From the NCBI GenBank assembly GCA_046233135.1, contig JBJXHN010000014.1:1-29797 (forward strand): a DNA stretch of 29,797 nt, written 5' to 3'. Below are positions 15,749-23,082 of the stretch, in pieces (the first letter of the stretch is position 1; the number at the start of each line of letters is the position of its first letter). The translations under genes and the position numbers were made by a program. Source of the DNA: JBJXHN01 sp046233135 (GTDB lineage: Bacteria > Pseudomonadota > Alphaproteobacteria > Rhodospirillales > Rhodospirillaceae). Below the pieces are notes generated by a model. That model was given only the letters and a program-made list of their open reading frames with translations. It was not told where the DNA came from and made no database searches.

Positions 15749-16072
15749 ATGAACACGTACCGGGAGGGAACCTTGGCTTCGACAAGTGTCATCGTGACGT
15801 GCGCGATCAAGGGATCGCCGCATACGCCATTCATGTCGCCCCATTTTCCCTTTACGCCGGATGAGATCGTCGCCGAATCCTTGATGGGCGGAAATGTCTG
15901 CGTGGGTCTGGAAGACAGCCTGAGGATCGGCCCCGCCCAGCGGGCTAAACCAAATGCCAAACAGGTCGCCAAGATCCGCTCCGTCCTGGAAACGCTCAAC
16001 CTCACCATCGCCACCCCGGAGGAAGCGTGGACGCGTCTTCAGCTCAAGGGTGGCGATGCCGTCAATTTCTGA
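15749..16072 (+). pseudogene. BKACE (beta-keto acid cleavage enzyme, DUF849) gene with central deletion
   Basis: The 107-codon frame from ATG 15749 joins the two ends of a BKACE/3-keto-5-aminohexanoate-cleavage-type protein. The N-terminus is SVIVTCAIKGSPHTPFMSPH followed by TPDEIVAES. The C-terminus is GGNVCVGLEDSLRIG, then NAKQVAKIRS, LTIATPEEA and LKGGDAVNF. About 190 of the family's roughly 300 residues are absent at the in-frame junction near 15886. This removes the Zn-binding HLHARDP segment, so the product cannot have the known activity. An in-frame ATG at 15617 exists but its extra residues are not family-like. The intact enzyme condenses a beta-keto acid with acetyl-CoA to give acetoacetate and a new acyl-CoA. 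Confidence 0.75.
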
Positions 16073-16161
16073 AAACCACATCTGATGGCCCCTCCTCCAT
16101 CCGGCGTCGATAGGGCCGTGTGGGGAGGGGGCGCCGTCTTGAAACAAGGAAAGGCTAAGGC

Positions 16162-17010
16162 ATGAAACTCGGTCGTTTCACCCGGGAGGGAACCACCCGG
16201 CTGGGCAAAGTCATGGACGATGAGATCGTCGATCTGACCGCCGCGGGGTTGGGAACGTCCATGCGGTCGCTCATCACCAATTTTCCGGATCTGCGGCCCC
16301 AGGCGGAGGGGGCGGACGGGCCTCGCTTCGCCTTGTCCGACGTGATCCTGGAGGCGCCCATCGATGATCCCCAGAAGTTCCTGGCCCTGGGGATGAACTA
16401 CAAGGCCCACGCGGACAAGGCCGCCGCCGCGGGTATCACCGTTCCCAAGACCCAGCTGTGGTTCAACAAGCAGGTGTCCTGCATCAATGGGCCGTATGCC
16501 TCGATCGACATGCCCAAGGTGTCGGAGGAGTTGGACTACGAGGTGGAATTGGCGGTGATCATCGGGACGTCCTGTCGTCATGTGACGGTGGAGCAGGCCC
16601 GGTCGGTCATTTTCGGGTACGCGGTCGCCGACGATGTCAGTGTCCGCGATTGGCAGTTCAGTTCGCCAACCTTCACTCTGGGCAAGTCCTTCGATACCCA
16701 TGGACCCTTCGGTCCCTGGATCACCACCGGTGACGCCGTGGCCGATCCGCAGAACCTGCGGATCACAGCCTGGGTGAACGGCGAGGTCCGCCAGGATTCC
16801 AACACAAGCGACATGATTTATCCCATCGCCGAACAGATCGCGCATATTTCGAAGGTGATGACCCTGTATCCTGGTGACGTCCTGTTGACGGGGACACCGG
16901 AGGGGACGGGGATCGAAAGCCAGACCTTCTTGAAGGTGGGCGACAAGGTCCGCATGGAAATCGAAGGGCTGGGTGCCATCGAGAACACCGTGGCTCCGGA
17001 AGCCGCCTGA
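16162..17010 (+). CDS. Fumarylacetoacetate-hydrolase-family protein
   Basis: This 282-residue metal enzyme of the FAH superfamily probably cleaves a C-C bond (or decarboxylates/isomerises) in a dioxo acid made by ring opening. The metal ligands Glu127 and Glu129 (DYEVELAVIIG) and Asp158 (ADDVSVRDWQ) are present, with Lys175 (LGKSFD) and the NYKAHADK loop at about 79-86. The usual C-terminal LLTGTPEGTG is complete. The start ATG 16162 has AAGGAAAGG upstream. It follows the BKACE remnant by 89 bases and ends before a strong terminator, so both are probably one transcript. Placed in the same module as an extradiol dioxygenase, it is a sensible next step after meta-cleavage, but acylpyruvate hydrolase or hydratase activity is also possible. 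Confidence 0.9.
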   Translation: MKLGRFTREGTTRLGKVMDDEIVDLTAAGLGTSMRSLITNFPDLRPQAEGADGPRFALSDVILEAPIDDPQKFLALGMNYKAHADKAAAAGITVPKTQLWFNKQVSCINGPYASIDMPKVSEELDYEVELAVIIGTSCRHVTVEQARSVIFGYAVADDVSVRDWQFSSPTFTLGKSFDTHGPFGPWITTGDAVADPQNLRITAWVNGEVRQDSNTSDMIYPIAEQIAHISKVMTLYPGDVLLTGTPEGTGIESQTFLKVGDKVRMEIEGLGAIENTVAPEAA

Positions 17011-17335
17011 ACCGGGGACCGGTGGGAGTGAAGGGAGGGCGACGCCCCTTCACTCCGCTTTCGCGTCACATGGGAGGACGGGCGCAACACGGCCAGAATG
17101 GGCTGGCATGTCCCACGAGCCGTGAACGCCATCGATGAAGAACAAGGGAGTGGACCGGTCCACGGTTAGTGAGGCGCCGGTTTGATGCCCGACAGTGGTC
17201 CGTTTGACGTGGTCGCCGAGGAGGCGGGATTGGAGACGACCCTGTGGCGCGCCCTGACCCCAAAGACCAGCCTTTATCTCGGTGTCGGTCGTCTCGATCC
17301 CCCGTGATGGGGCCGGCACCGGGTTGGGTACTGGA

Positions 17336-17377
17336 CAAAAAGCACCCCGGAGCGGAGGACGCCCGGGGTGCTTTTTT
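17336..17377 (+). terminator. Rho-independent terminator after the FAH-family gene
   Basis: AGCACCCCGG (17341-17350) pairs with CCGGGGTGCT (17363-17372) as a perfect 10-base stem around a 12-base loop, followed by six T ending at 17377. Five A precede the stem, so it could also work in the reverse direction. Confidence 0.9.
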
Positions 17378-17425
17378 CGTTTGAATGCCTCTATTGTCCA
17401 CGAACTGGAAAAGTCTCTTTAAAAT

Positions 17426-17435
17426 ATCGATAAAA
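17426..17435 (+). promoter_or_regulatory. ATCGATAAAA motif upstream of gntR
   Basis: This exact 10-base word lies 74 bases before the gntR start and recurs at 18386-18395, upstream of the second dioxygenase. A related TCGATAAT lies at 18447-18454. It may be a binding site for the GntR protein, which would allow self-control. Confidence 0.3.
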
Positions 17436-17508
17436 GTGGGATACCCTGAAGCTTCTTTGGTCCCGGAAAGGGGGATGTTTCGTTTATGCGCACTATTGGG
17501 TTGCCATC

Positions 17509-18270
17509 ATGACGGATGAAGACGACGCGCGAGAGGGAAGAGGTGTCGCCACCCTGGCTTCCACGACGTTCGATCGGCTTCGGACAGACATTCTGACGGG
17601 GCAGTTCAAGCCGGAAGAACGCTTGCGGATCGACCGTTTGAAAGATCTTTATGACGTGGGCAGTACCCCGGTTCGCGAGGCACTCAACAGGCTTGTCGCC
17701 GAAGGGCTGGTCAAACAGTCCGACCAGCGGGGTTTCGCGGTCGCGCCCCTGACGATCGAGGATCTGCTGGATCTGACCAAGGCACGAACCTTGCTATACG
17801 ATATGGCCTTGCGGGAGGCCATCGCCAAGGGGGACATGGCGTGGGAGGAGGGAATCGTCCTGGCCTACCACCGGCTGTCCCGGACCGAACCGGAAGTCGA
17901 GGCGGACGGTGTCCAGAAGTTGAACGAGGAATGGCGGCGTCTGCACAAGGCTTTTCACCGGTCCTTGATCGCCGCGGTGGGCTCCACGCATTTGCTGAAT
18001 GCCATCGACGACATGTTCGACATGGCCGATCGTTACCGTTTCCTTCCGTTCTTTTCCTCGACTCCCCCCACGCGGGATACGGGCGCGGAACATCAGGCCT
18101 TGATGGAAGCAACATTGGCCCGGGACAGCGAACGGGCCACGAGTTTGCTGAAGGACCATATCGACCGGACAGCGCGGGTGGCGGAACGCTTCGCCGAGGC
18201 GTCGGAAGGCGCGGAAGCTGTTCCAACGTCCCGAGGAAGGGGCCGGAAGCCAGCCCGTGTGGAACAGTAG
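17509..18270 (+). CDS. GntR-family regulator, FCD (FadR/VanR-type) subclass
   Basis: This 253-residue transcription factor has an N-terminal winged helix at about 20-85, with VGSTPVREALNRLVAEGLV as the recognition region. An all-helical FCD domain follows at about 90-225. Histidines suited to metal/ligand binding are seen in LHKAFHRS, AEHQAL and KDHIDRT. FCD regulators commonly sense carboxylic acids or CoA esters. The last 25 residues are a basic tail (SRGRGRKPAR). The ribosome site before ATG 17509 is weak. The gene is isolated by a terminator on either side, and lies between the FAH-family and second dioxygenase units that it probably controls, which is an inference. Confidence 0.9.
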   Translation: MTDEDDAREGRGVATLASTTFDRLRTDILTGQFKPEERLRIDRLKDLYDVGSTPVREALNRLVAEGLVKQSDQRGFAVAPLTIEDLLDLTKARTLLYDMALREAIAKGDMAWEEGIVLAYHRLSRTEPEVEADGVQKLNEEWRRLHKAFHRSLIAAVGSTHLLNAIDDMFDMADRYRFLPFFSSTPPTRDTGAEHQALMEATLARDSERATSLLKDHIDRTARVAERFAEASEGAEAVPTSRGRGRKPARVEQ

Positions 18271-18338
18271 GTTTCCACCTGGGTTTTGACCGATGACGCG
18301 GGCACGAAGGCGTGCCTCGATTGGACCGTGCGTCCAGG

Positions 18339-18374
18339 GACCACTCTGTCGAGAGACAGGGTGGTCTTTTTTTT
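18339..18374 (+). terminator. Rho-independent terminator after gntR
   Basis: GACCACTCTGTC (18339-18350), loop GAGA, and GACAGGGTGGTC (18355-18366) form a 12-base stem with one G-T pair, followed by eight T at 18367-18374. Confidence 0.92.
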
Positions 18375-18385
18375 GCGGTGCAATA

Positions 18386-18395
18386 ATCGATAAAA
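18386..18395 (+). promoter_or_regulatory. Second ATCGATAAAA motif
   Basis: This is identical to the word at 17426-17435 upstream of gntR. It lies 12 bases after the T run of the gntR terminator and 31 bases before the candidate -35 box of the second dioxygenase promoter. Confidence 0.3.
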
Positions 18396-18426
18396 ATTAC
18401 CAGAATCAAGAATAATAGATATTATA

Positions 18427-18454
18427 TTGCGATTTTGAGAGAATTGTCGATAAT
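18427..18454 (+). promoter_or_regulatory. Candidate sigma-70 promoter for the second dioxygenase
   Basis: TTGCGA (18427-18432), 16 bases, then GATAAT (18449-18454), the latter 5 of 6 to consensus. The -10 overlaps the TCGATAAT variant of the repeated motif, so a regulator bound there would affect initiation. Confidence 0.45.
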
Positions 18455-18684
18455 GTCTTCCCAGTCACTCCGAGGGGGTACCGTGAGCCGCTGAACGGTT
18501 CCCCTCCCATGGGGATCCCAAGGAAAGGGTGGCCGTCGGAGCCAGGAGCTTGTGACTGGGATAGGGCGTGCCCGCCGTGGAGGAAGGATCCTCGTCGGTG
18601 TGCCCTTGGAGAAAAACGGGACATGGTCACCGTTCAGGCGAAAAAGTCGTCGACCGACCTGTCCCTCGAGGGAGGAAGAGGGCT

Positions 18685-19602
18685 GTGGTAGCCATTCAAG
18701 ACGTCGCCTATGTCACCTATCAGGTGAGCAATCTGGAAAAAACGGAGGCCTTTCTGAAGGATTTCGGTCTCCATCGCGCGGCTCTCTCGGACGGCCGGTT
18801 GTATATGCGCGGCGGAGAGGGGGCACCCTACGTCCAGGGCGAGGGGTCCCGGTTGCTGAGCGTGGCGTTCCTGGTCAAGAGCGCTGAGGATCTGGAGGCG
18901 GCGTCCCGCCTTCCCGGAGCTTCCGGGGTGGAGGACCTGACGGCTCCGGGGGGCGGCAAGGTGGTTCGTCTGGCTGCTCCCTTCGGCTATGCCTTCGAAC
19001 TCGTTCACGGCATCGCGGGCGTGGAGCCGCTTCCCGCTCGGGATCCCTATGTCTACAACGCCGCGTCTCGTCTGGACCGTCCCAATTCGGTCATTCGGGA
19101 AACGCGGAGGGCAACCACCATTCGACGGATCAGTCACGTGGCTCTGCGTGTGGCCGATGTGCGGGAAGCGGTGACCTGGTTCACCGAAACCCTGGGCGCC
19201 ATCGTGTCCGACTACGTGGAAACCCCTGATGGAGGTCTCGCCGCCACGTTCCTGCGGTGTGACCGAGGGGCGGATCTCTGTGACCACCATGTGATCGCGC
19301 TCGTTGGGGACAAGGATCGGACATCGATCCATCACGCTTCCTTCTGGGTCGAGGATTTCGACGCCCTGCTCGTCGGTCACGATTGGCTGACCCGCCAGGG
19401 GCATCACCATGAATACGGTGTAGGGCGTCATACCCTGGGAAGCCAGGTCTTCGACTACTGGCGGGATCCGGACGGCTTCATGGTGGAGCGCTTCACGGAT
19501 GGCGATGTCTTCGACAACACCCGGGAGCCGGGCCATGTGCCAGCCTCCATGGAAGCCTTCTTCCAATGGGGCGCGGATCCCCGTCCGACCTTCTTCGAGT
19601 GA
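18685..19602 (+). CDS. Second type I extradiol (VOC) ring-cleavage dioxygenase
   Basis: It probably opens a catechol-type ring with O2 and Fe(II) or Mn(II). From GTG 18685 it has 305 residues, almost the same as the module 1 enzyme. That start is chosen because GGAGGAAG (18671-18678) lies 6 bases upstream and the family N-terminus fits. Metal ligands are His151 (ISHVALRV), His217 (IHHASFW) and Glu268 (FMVERF). The catalytic HH pair is at 201-202 (CDHHVIALVG) and Tyr258 is in GSQVFDYWRDP. It shares many motif positions with the enzyme at 3478-4392 but is clearly diverged along its length, so it is a paralogue or xenologue and not a recent copy. It lies 403 bases before the envelope transport operon. 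The substrate is unknown. Confidence 0.88.
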   Translation: MVAIQDVAYVTYQVSNLEKTEAFLKDFGLHRAALSDGRLYMRGGEGAPYVQGEGSRLLSVAFLVKSAEDLEAASRLPGASGVEDLTAPGGGKVVRLAAPFGYAFELVHGIAGVEPLPARDPYVYNAASRLDRPNSVIRETRRATTIRRISHVALRVADVREAVTWFTETLGAIVSDYVETPDGGLAATFLRCDRGADLCDHHVIALVGDKDRTSIHHASFWVEDFDALLVGHDWLTRQGHHHEYGVGRHTLGSQVFDYWRDPDGFMVERFTDGDVFDNTREPGHVPASMEAFFQWGADPRPTFFE

Positions 19603-20005
19603 CGGGATGGGAGGGAGGCGAACCCTCTTCGTCTCCCGCCCCCATGGGCATCGTTTTCCTTTATGCGTGGTATGAGTCGGTAAAATTTGTGCGCGAAAGC
19701 TTGCTGTTTAAGTCTCGTGCCGCAAAAAAAAGCGCGTGAAATCGCGCGTAGACAAATAAAAATGAAAATCAGGAACAAGGGAGCTGGATATGTATATTTC
19801 CATGGACTGAGAAGCATAGGGATCCAAGCGATACAAAGTTAATTTGTATTGCTCCTTCTGTGTGTTCGAAGGGGATAGGGGTCTTTTGTCAATCGCCGGT
19901 CGCGGAGTGGCCGCGTTCCAAAGTGGGACGTGGAGGGGAAGCGCGTGTCCATGACGCGGGTGCCCCGGCGTCGTGACCAACGGCCAGGAAATAGTGGGGT
20001 TGATC
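19603..20005. other. Intergenic region upstream of the DUF1302 gene
   Basis: This 403-base region is AT-rich in the middle (about 19670-19860) and contains the palindrome at 19831-19849. No clear -35/-10 pair stands out and no gene is visible. A GTG at 19973 in phase with the DUF1302 gene would add 11 residues before the signal peptide and is less likely. Confidence 0.5.
19831..19849. promoter_or_regulatory. Candidate operator ATACAAA-N5-TTTGTAT
   Basis: A perfect 7-base inverted repeat with a 5-base spacer (GTTAA) lies 157 bases before the DUF1302 start. It is of the size bound by GntR or TetR dimers. It is not the same word as the ATCGATAAAA motif, so it may answer to a different regulator. 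Confidence 0.4.
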
Positions 20006-21625
20006 ATGTCACGAAATCACGTGCTGAGACTTGGGAGGAAGGAGCGCCTTTTGTGCGGCCTGTCGTCCTTGGCGGTTTGGGCCGGTATGGCCGGAGGGGC
20101 CGCCGCGATGGAGTTGGACACGGGGGGGCCGGTTAAGGTTCGTCTAGACAACACGGTAAAATACAGTGTCGGCATGCGTGTCGCCGACCCGGACGACGGG
20201 CTGCTCGGCGGTCTCAATGGCGACGACGGCGACCGGGCCTTCAACAAATGGGGCTTGACCTCGAACCGCGTGGACCTGTTGTCCGAGTTTGATGTGTCCT
20301 ATGAAGACTTTGGCTTCCGCGCGAGCGGGGCCGCCTGGTTTGACGCCGCCTATCTGGGGCGCAACGCCAATGATTCCGCGGGGACGGTCAACCAGACCAG
20401 CCAGCTTCATGACGAGTTCTCCGACGGTGTGCGGAGTCTGCACCTGTGGAACGCGGAACTATTGGATGCCTTCGTCTATGGCAAGGCAACGGTCGCCGAC
20501 GTGCCCATCCGGGTGCGGGCCGGTCGTCATACGATGTTGTGGGGCGAGAGCCTGTTCATGGCGGGTAACAGCATCGCCTTCGGTCAGGCCCCTACCGACG
20601 TGGCCAAGTTACTGGGCGTACCGAGTACCCAGGCCAAGGAACTGTTCATGCCGGTGACCCAGATCTCCGGAACGGTGCAGGCCACCGAGGCCCTGAGCTT
20701 CGCGAGTTATGTTCAGTTCGAGTGGCGACCGAACCGCTTGCCCGCCGCGGGGTCCTATTTCTCCAGCACCGATGTCCTCGACGAGGGCGGGGAGCGGATC
20801 CTTCTCGCGCCCAATGGTCCCTATTTTTCCCGCGGAGACGATGTCGACCCGAGCCATTTTGGGCAGTTTGGCCTGAGCATGCGCTATCGCTCCGATGATC
20901 TGGACACCGACTTTGGCCTGTATGCCCTGAACTACCATGACAAGTACCCCCGGGTGTACCTGCGCCCCGGGGCGGGACGGAGTAGCAGTCCCCTGGAAGT
21001 GGGGACTTACGAGGCCGTTTACGGCGAGAACATTCAGATGTTCGGGGCCAGCGCCAGCACCTCCGTCGGCGATTGGAACGTGGCCGCCGAAGTGTCCTAT
21101 CGCCACGATACCCCTTTGAACAGCGCGATCCAGACAGACTTGACTGGGACCGCCGACGGTGACGACAACGTGCTGTTCGCCCGGGGCGACACCCTCCATG
21201 CCCAGGTGTCCGGCATTCTGTTCCTGGGCGCGAACGCCCTTTGGGACGGGGGCTCTTTCCTGGGTGAAATCGGCGGGCATCAGTTGCTCCGGTTCACCGA
21301 GAACAAGGATGCCTTTGATCAAACCCGGGACCATACGGCCCTGGGCATGCGCTTCCTCCTCGAGCCAGCCTATTACCAGGTCATACCCGGTCTGGACATC
21401 ACCGTTCCCGTCGGCATGGGCTTCAACTTCCTGGGCAATTCGCCCGTCGACCCGAAGTTCAACGGCGGCGCGCACCTTGGAGGTGATGTCAGCATGGGAC
21501 TCGGCTTCACCTACGAGAACACCTGGAAGGGCAGCGTGAACTACACCCACTACTACGGTGATCACGATACCCAGGATCTTTTGGACCGCGATTACGTGTC
21601 CCTGTCCGTTCAGCGCACTTTCTAG
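20006..21625 (+). CDS. DUF1302-family outer-membrane/periplasmic protein
   Basis: This 539-residue exported protein starts at ATG 20006. It has an n-region RLGRKER, a hydrophobic core, and probable cleavage after GGAAA (about residue 36). The mature part is rich in alternating aromatic and polar segments and ends in Phe (LSVQRTF), as in outer-membrane beta-barrels. The family landmark GRHTMLWGESLFMAGNSIAF is present. Family function is not established; DUF1302 genes recur next to DUF1329, YCF48-like and RND genes in clusters for hydrophobic compounds such as steroids, terpenes and hydrocarbons. The next gene starts 40 bases on, so it heads a transport operon. A porin for a hydrophobic substrate is the most reasonable reading. 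Confidence 0.82.
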   Translation: MSRNHVLRLGRKERLLCGLSSLAVWAGMAGGAAAMELDTGGPVKVRLDNTVKYSVGMRVADPDDGLLGGLNGDDGDRAFNKWGLTSNRVDLLSEFDVSYEDFGFRASGAAWFDAAYLGRNANDSAGTVNQTSQLHDEFSDGVRSLHLWNAELLDAFVYGKATVADVPIRVRAGRHTMLWGESLFMAGNSIAFGQAPTDVAKLLGVPSTQAKELFMPVTQISGTVQATEALSFASYVQFEWRPNRLPAAGSYFSSTDVLDEGGERILLAPNGPYFSRGDDVDPSHFGQFGLSMRYRSDDLDTDFGLYALNYHDKYPRVYLRPGAGRSSSPLEVGTYEAVYGENIQMFGASASTSVGDWNVAAEVSYRHDTPLNSAIQTDLTGTADGDDNVLFARGDTLHAQVSGILFLGANALWDGGSFLGEIGGHQLLRFTENKDAFDQTRDHTALGMRFLLEPAYYQVIPGLDITVPVGMGFNFLGNSPVDPKFNGGAHLGGDVSMGLGFTYENTWKGSVNYTHYYGDHDTQDLLDRDYVSLSVQRTF

Positions 21626-21665
21626 AAAACAAAAAGCCGTTCCAGGAACGGGAGGAGCCGACGAC

Positions 21666-23033
21666 ATGACGCATACTGGAAAACTGTTCACCATGGCCCT
21701 GGCCACCGCGGTCGTTCTTAGCCTGGGTATCACGGCTAGTCTCGCGGGGGTGAGCGCCGAGGAGGCCGCGCGCCTGGGCCAGGACCTGACGCCCGTGGGC
21801 GCGGAAAAGGCGGGCAACGCCGATGGCACCATTCCCGCTTGGGATGGTGGCTTGACCACGGTCGCCCCCGGTTACCAACCCGGTGGCCTTCGACCGGACC
21901 CCTTTCCGGGCGAAAAACCCCGTTTGTCCATCACCGCCGCCAACGCCGGGGAATACGGCGACAACCTGTCCGACGGCTTGAAGGCCATGTTCGCCAAGTA
22001 TCCGGATTTCCGGATGGATGTGTATCCGACCCATCGAACGGCGGCCTTTCCCGCCTACGTCGTGGAGAACACCAAGAAGAACGCCGTTTCGGCCCATACC
22101 ACGAACAATGGTTACTCTGTGGAAGGGGCCTATGGCGGCATTCCCTTTCCTATCCCCGCGACCGGGGCGGAAGCCATCTGGAATCACCTGCTAGCCTGGC
22201 ATGGTTACGCCAGCCGCGCGGCATTTACCACCTGGGTGGTGAATGGCGGCAGCAAGGTGTTGGCCTCGGCCAGCGTGTCCGACATCCAGTATCCCTATTA
22301 CGATCCGTCCCAATCCCATGACCAGGGGACCGAGGACTACATGTGGATGCGGGTACGGAACACGGAGCCGCCCTTCAAGGCGGGGGAGGCCATCCTTGGG
22401 CGCGATCCCTTGGATATGTTCGGCAAGGGGCGGCAAGCATGGCAGTACCTCACGGGGCAACGCCGGGTTCGCAAGGCGCCCTCCATCGCCTATGACACCC
22501 CGGACTTCGTGACCTCGGGCGTGGGCAATTTCGACGAAGTCCATGTCTTCCAAGGTCAACTCGATCGGTATGACTGGAAGCTGGTCGGCAAGAACGAGAT
22601 GTTCATTCCCTACAACAACACCCGGTTCCTGGCCGCGGAACCCGAGGCGGTCCTGGGCGATCACTTCCTGAATCCGGACATGGTCCGCTGGGAAGCGCAC
22701 CGGGTTTGGGTGGTCGAGGCGACCCTGGCGAGCGGGAAGCGTCATGTGGTCACCAAGCGGCGCTTCTACCTGGACGAGGACACCTGGACCGCCCATCTGG
22801 TCGACCAATGGGATGCCCAGGGGCGGCTGTGGAAACTGGTCTTTGGTCTCAGTTTCCCCGCGCCGGACTTCCCGGCCACGGTTCTGCGGCCCTATGGCCA
22901 GTATAACCTGATCGACGGCGCCTACCTGGCGAACGGCTTGCCCAATGGCAAGACCCCCCAATACACCAAGATGGACCCCTGGCCCGAGCGCTATTTCACC
23001 CCCTCGGCCCTGGCCGCCGACGGCGTGCGCTAA
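21666..23033 (+). CDS. DUF1329-family exported protein
   Basis: This 455-residue protein begins at ATG 21666 with GGGAGGAG upstream. A signal peptide (TMALATAVVLSLGITASLAG) precedes the family's usual mature start EEAARLGQDLTPVGAEKAGN and GTIPAWDGGL. No lipobox Cys is seen near the cleavage site, so it is probably soluble periplasmic. DUF1329 proteins have a fold likened to LolA/LolB lipoprotein-sorting proteins, which suggests carriage of a lipophilic molecule across the periplasm. That is inference. It lies between DUF1302 and YCF48-like genes, the standard order for this set. Confidence 0.85.
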   Translation: MTHTGKLFTMALATAVVLSLGITASLAGVSAEEAARLGQDLTPVGAEKAGNADGTIPAWDGGLTTVAPGYQPGGLRPDPFPGEKPRLSITAANAGEYGDNLSDGLKAMFAKYPDFRMDVYPTHRTAAFPAYVVENTKKNAVSAHTTNNGYSVEGAYGGIPFPIPATGAEAIWNHLLAWHGYASRAAFTTWVVNGGSKVLASASVSDIQYPYYDPSQSHDQGTEDYMWMRVRNTEPPFKAGEAILGRDPLDMFGKGRQAWQYLTGQRRVRKAPSIAYDTPDFVTSGVGNFDEVHVFQGQLDRYDWKLVGKNEMFIPYNNTRFLAAEPEAVLGDHFLNPDMVRWEAHRVWVVEATLASGKRHVVTKRRFYLDEDTWTAHLVDQWDAQGRLWKLVFGLSFPAPDFPATVLRPYGQYNLIDGAYLANGLPNGKTPQYTKMDPWPERYFTPSALAADGVR

Positions 23034-23038
23034 CCTGA

Positions 23039-23070
23039 CACGCCCGCGCGCCGGTGGGTCCGCGGGCGTG
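23039..23070 (+). other. Intra-operon stem-loop
   Basis: CACGCCCGCG (23039-23048) pairs perfectly with CGCGGGCGTG (23061-23070) around a 12-base loop, starting 6 bases after the DUF1329 stop. There is no T run, so it is more likely an RNA-stability or partial attenuation element than a full terminator. Confidence 0.6.
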
Positions 23071-23082
23071 TCCCTCCAAGGG

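Larger units (their letters stand above)
17011..17508. other. Intergenic region between FAH-family gene and gntR
   Basis: This 498-base gap has no convincing gene. A 40-codon frame (17185-17307, MPDSGPFDVVAEEAG...) is readable but matches nothing I know and lacks a clear ribosome site. The right half holds the terminator at 17336-17377 and the AT-rich gntR upstream region with an ATCGATAAAA motif. Confidence 0.5.
18375..18684. other. Leader region before the second dioxygenase
   Basis: This 310-base region starts AT-rich, with the motif and promoter listed separately, and becomes GC-rich from about 18460. An open frame runs in phase with the dioxygenase from 18568, but its extra 39 residues are low-complexity and not family-like. 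About 230 bases of untranslated leader are implied if the promoter at 18427 is right. No other gene is seen. Confidence 0.45.

Noticed and set aside
17185..17307. 40-codon frame between the FAH-family gene and gntR
   Set aside because: No clear ribosome site, no recognisable family and no coupling to neighbours, so it is not called as a gene.
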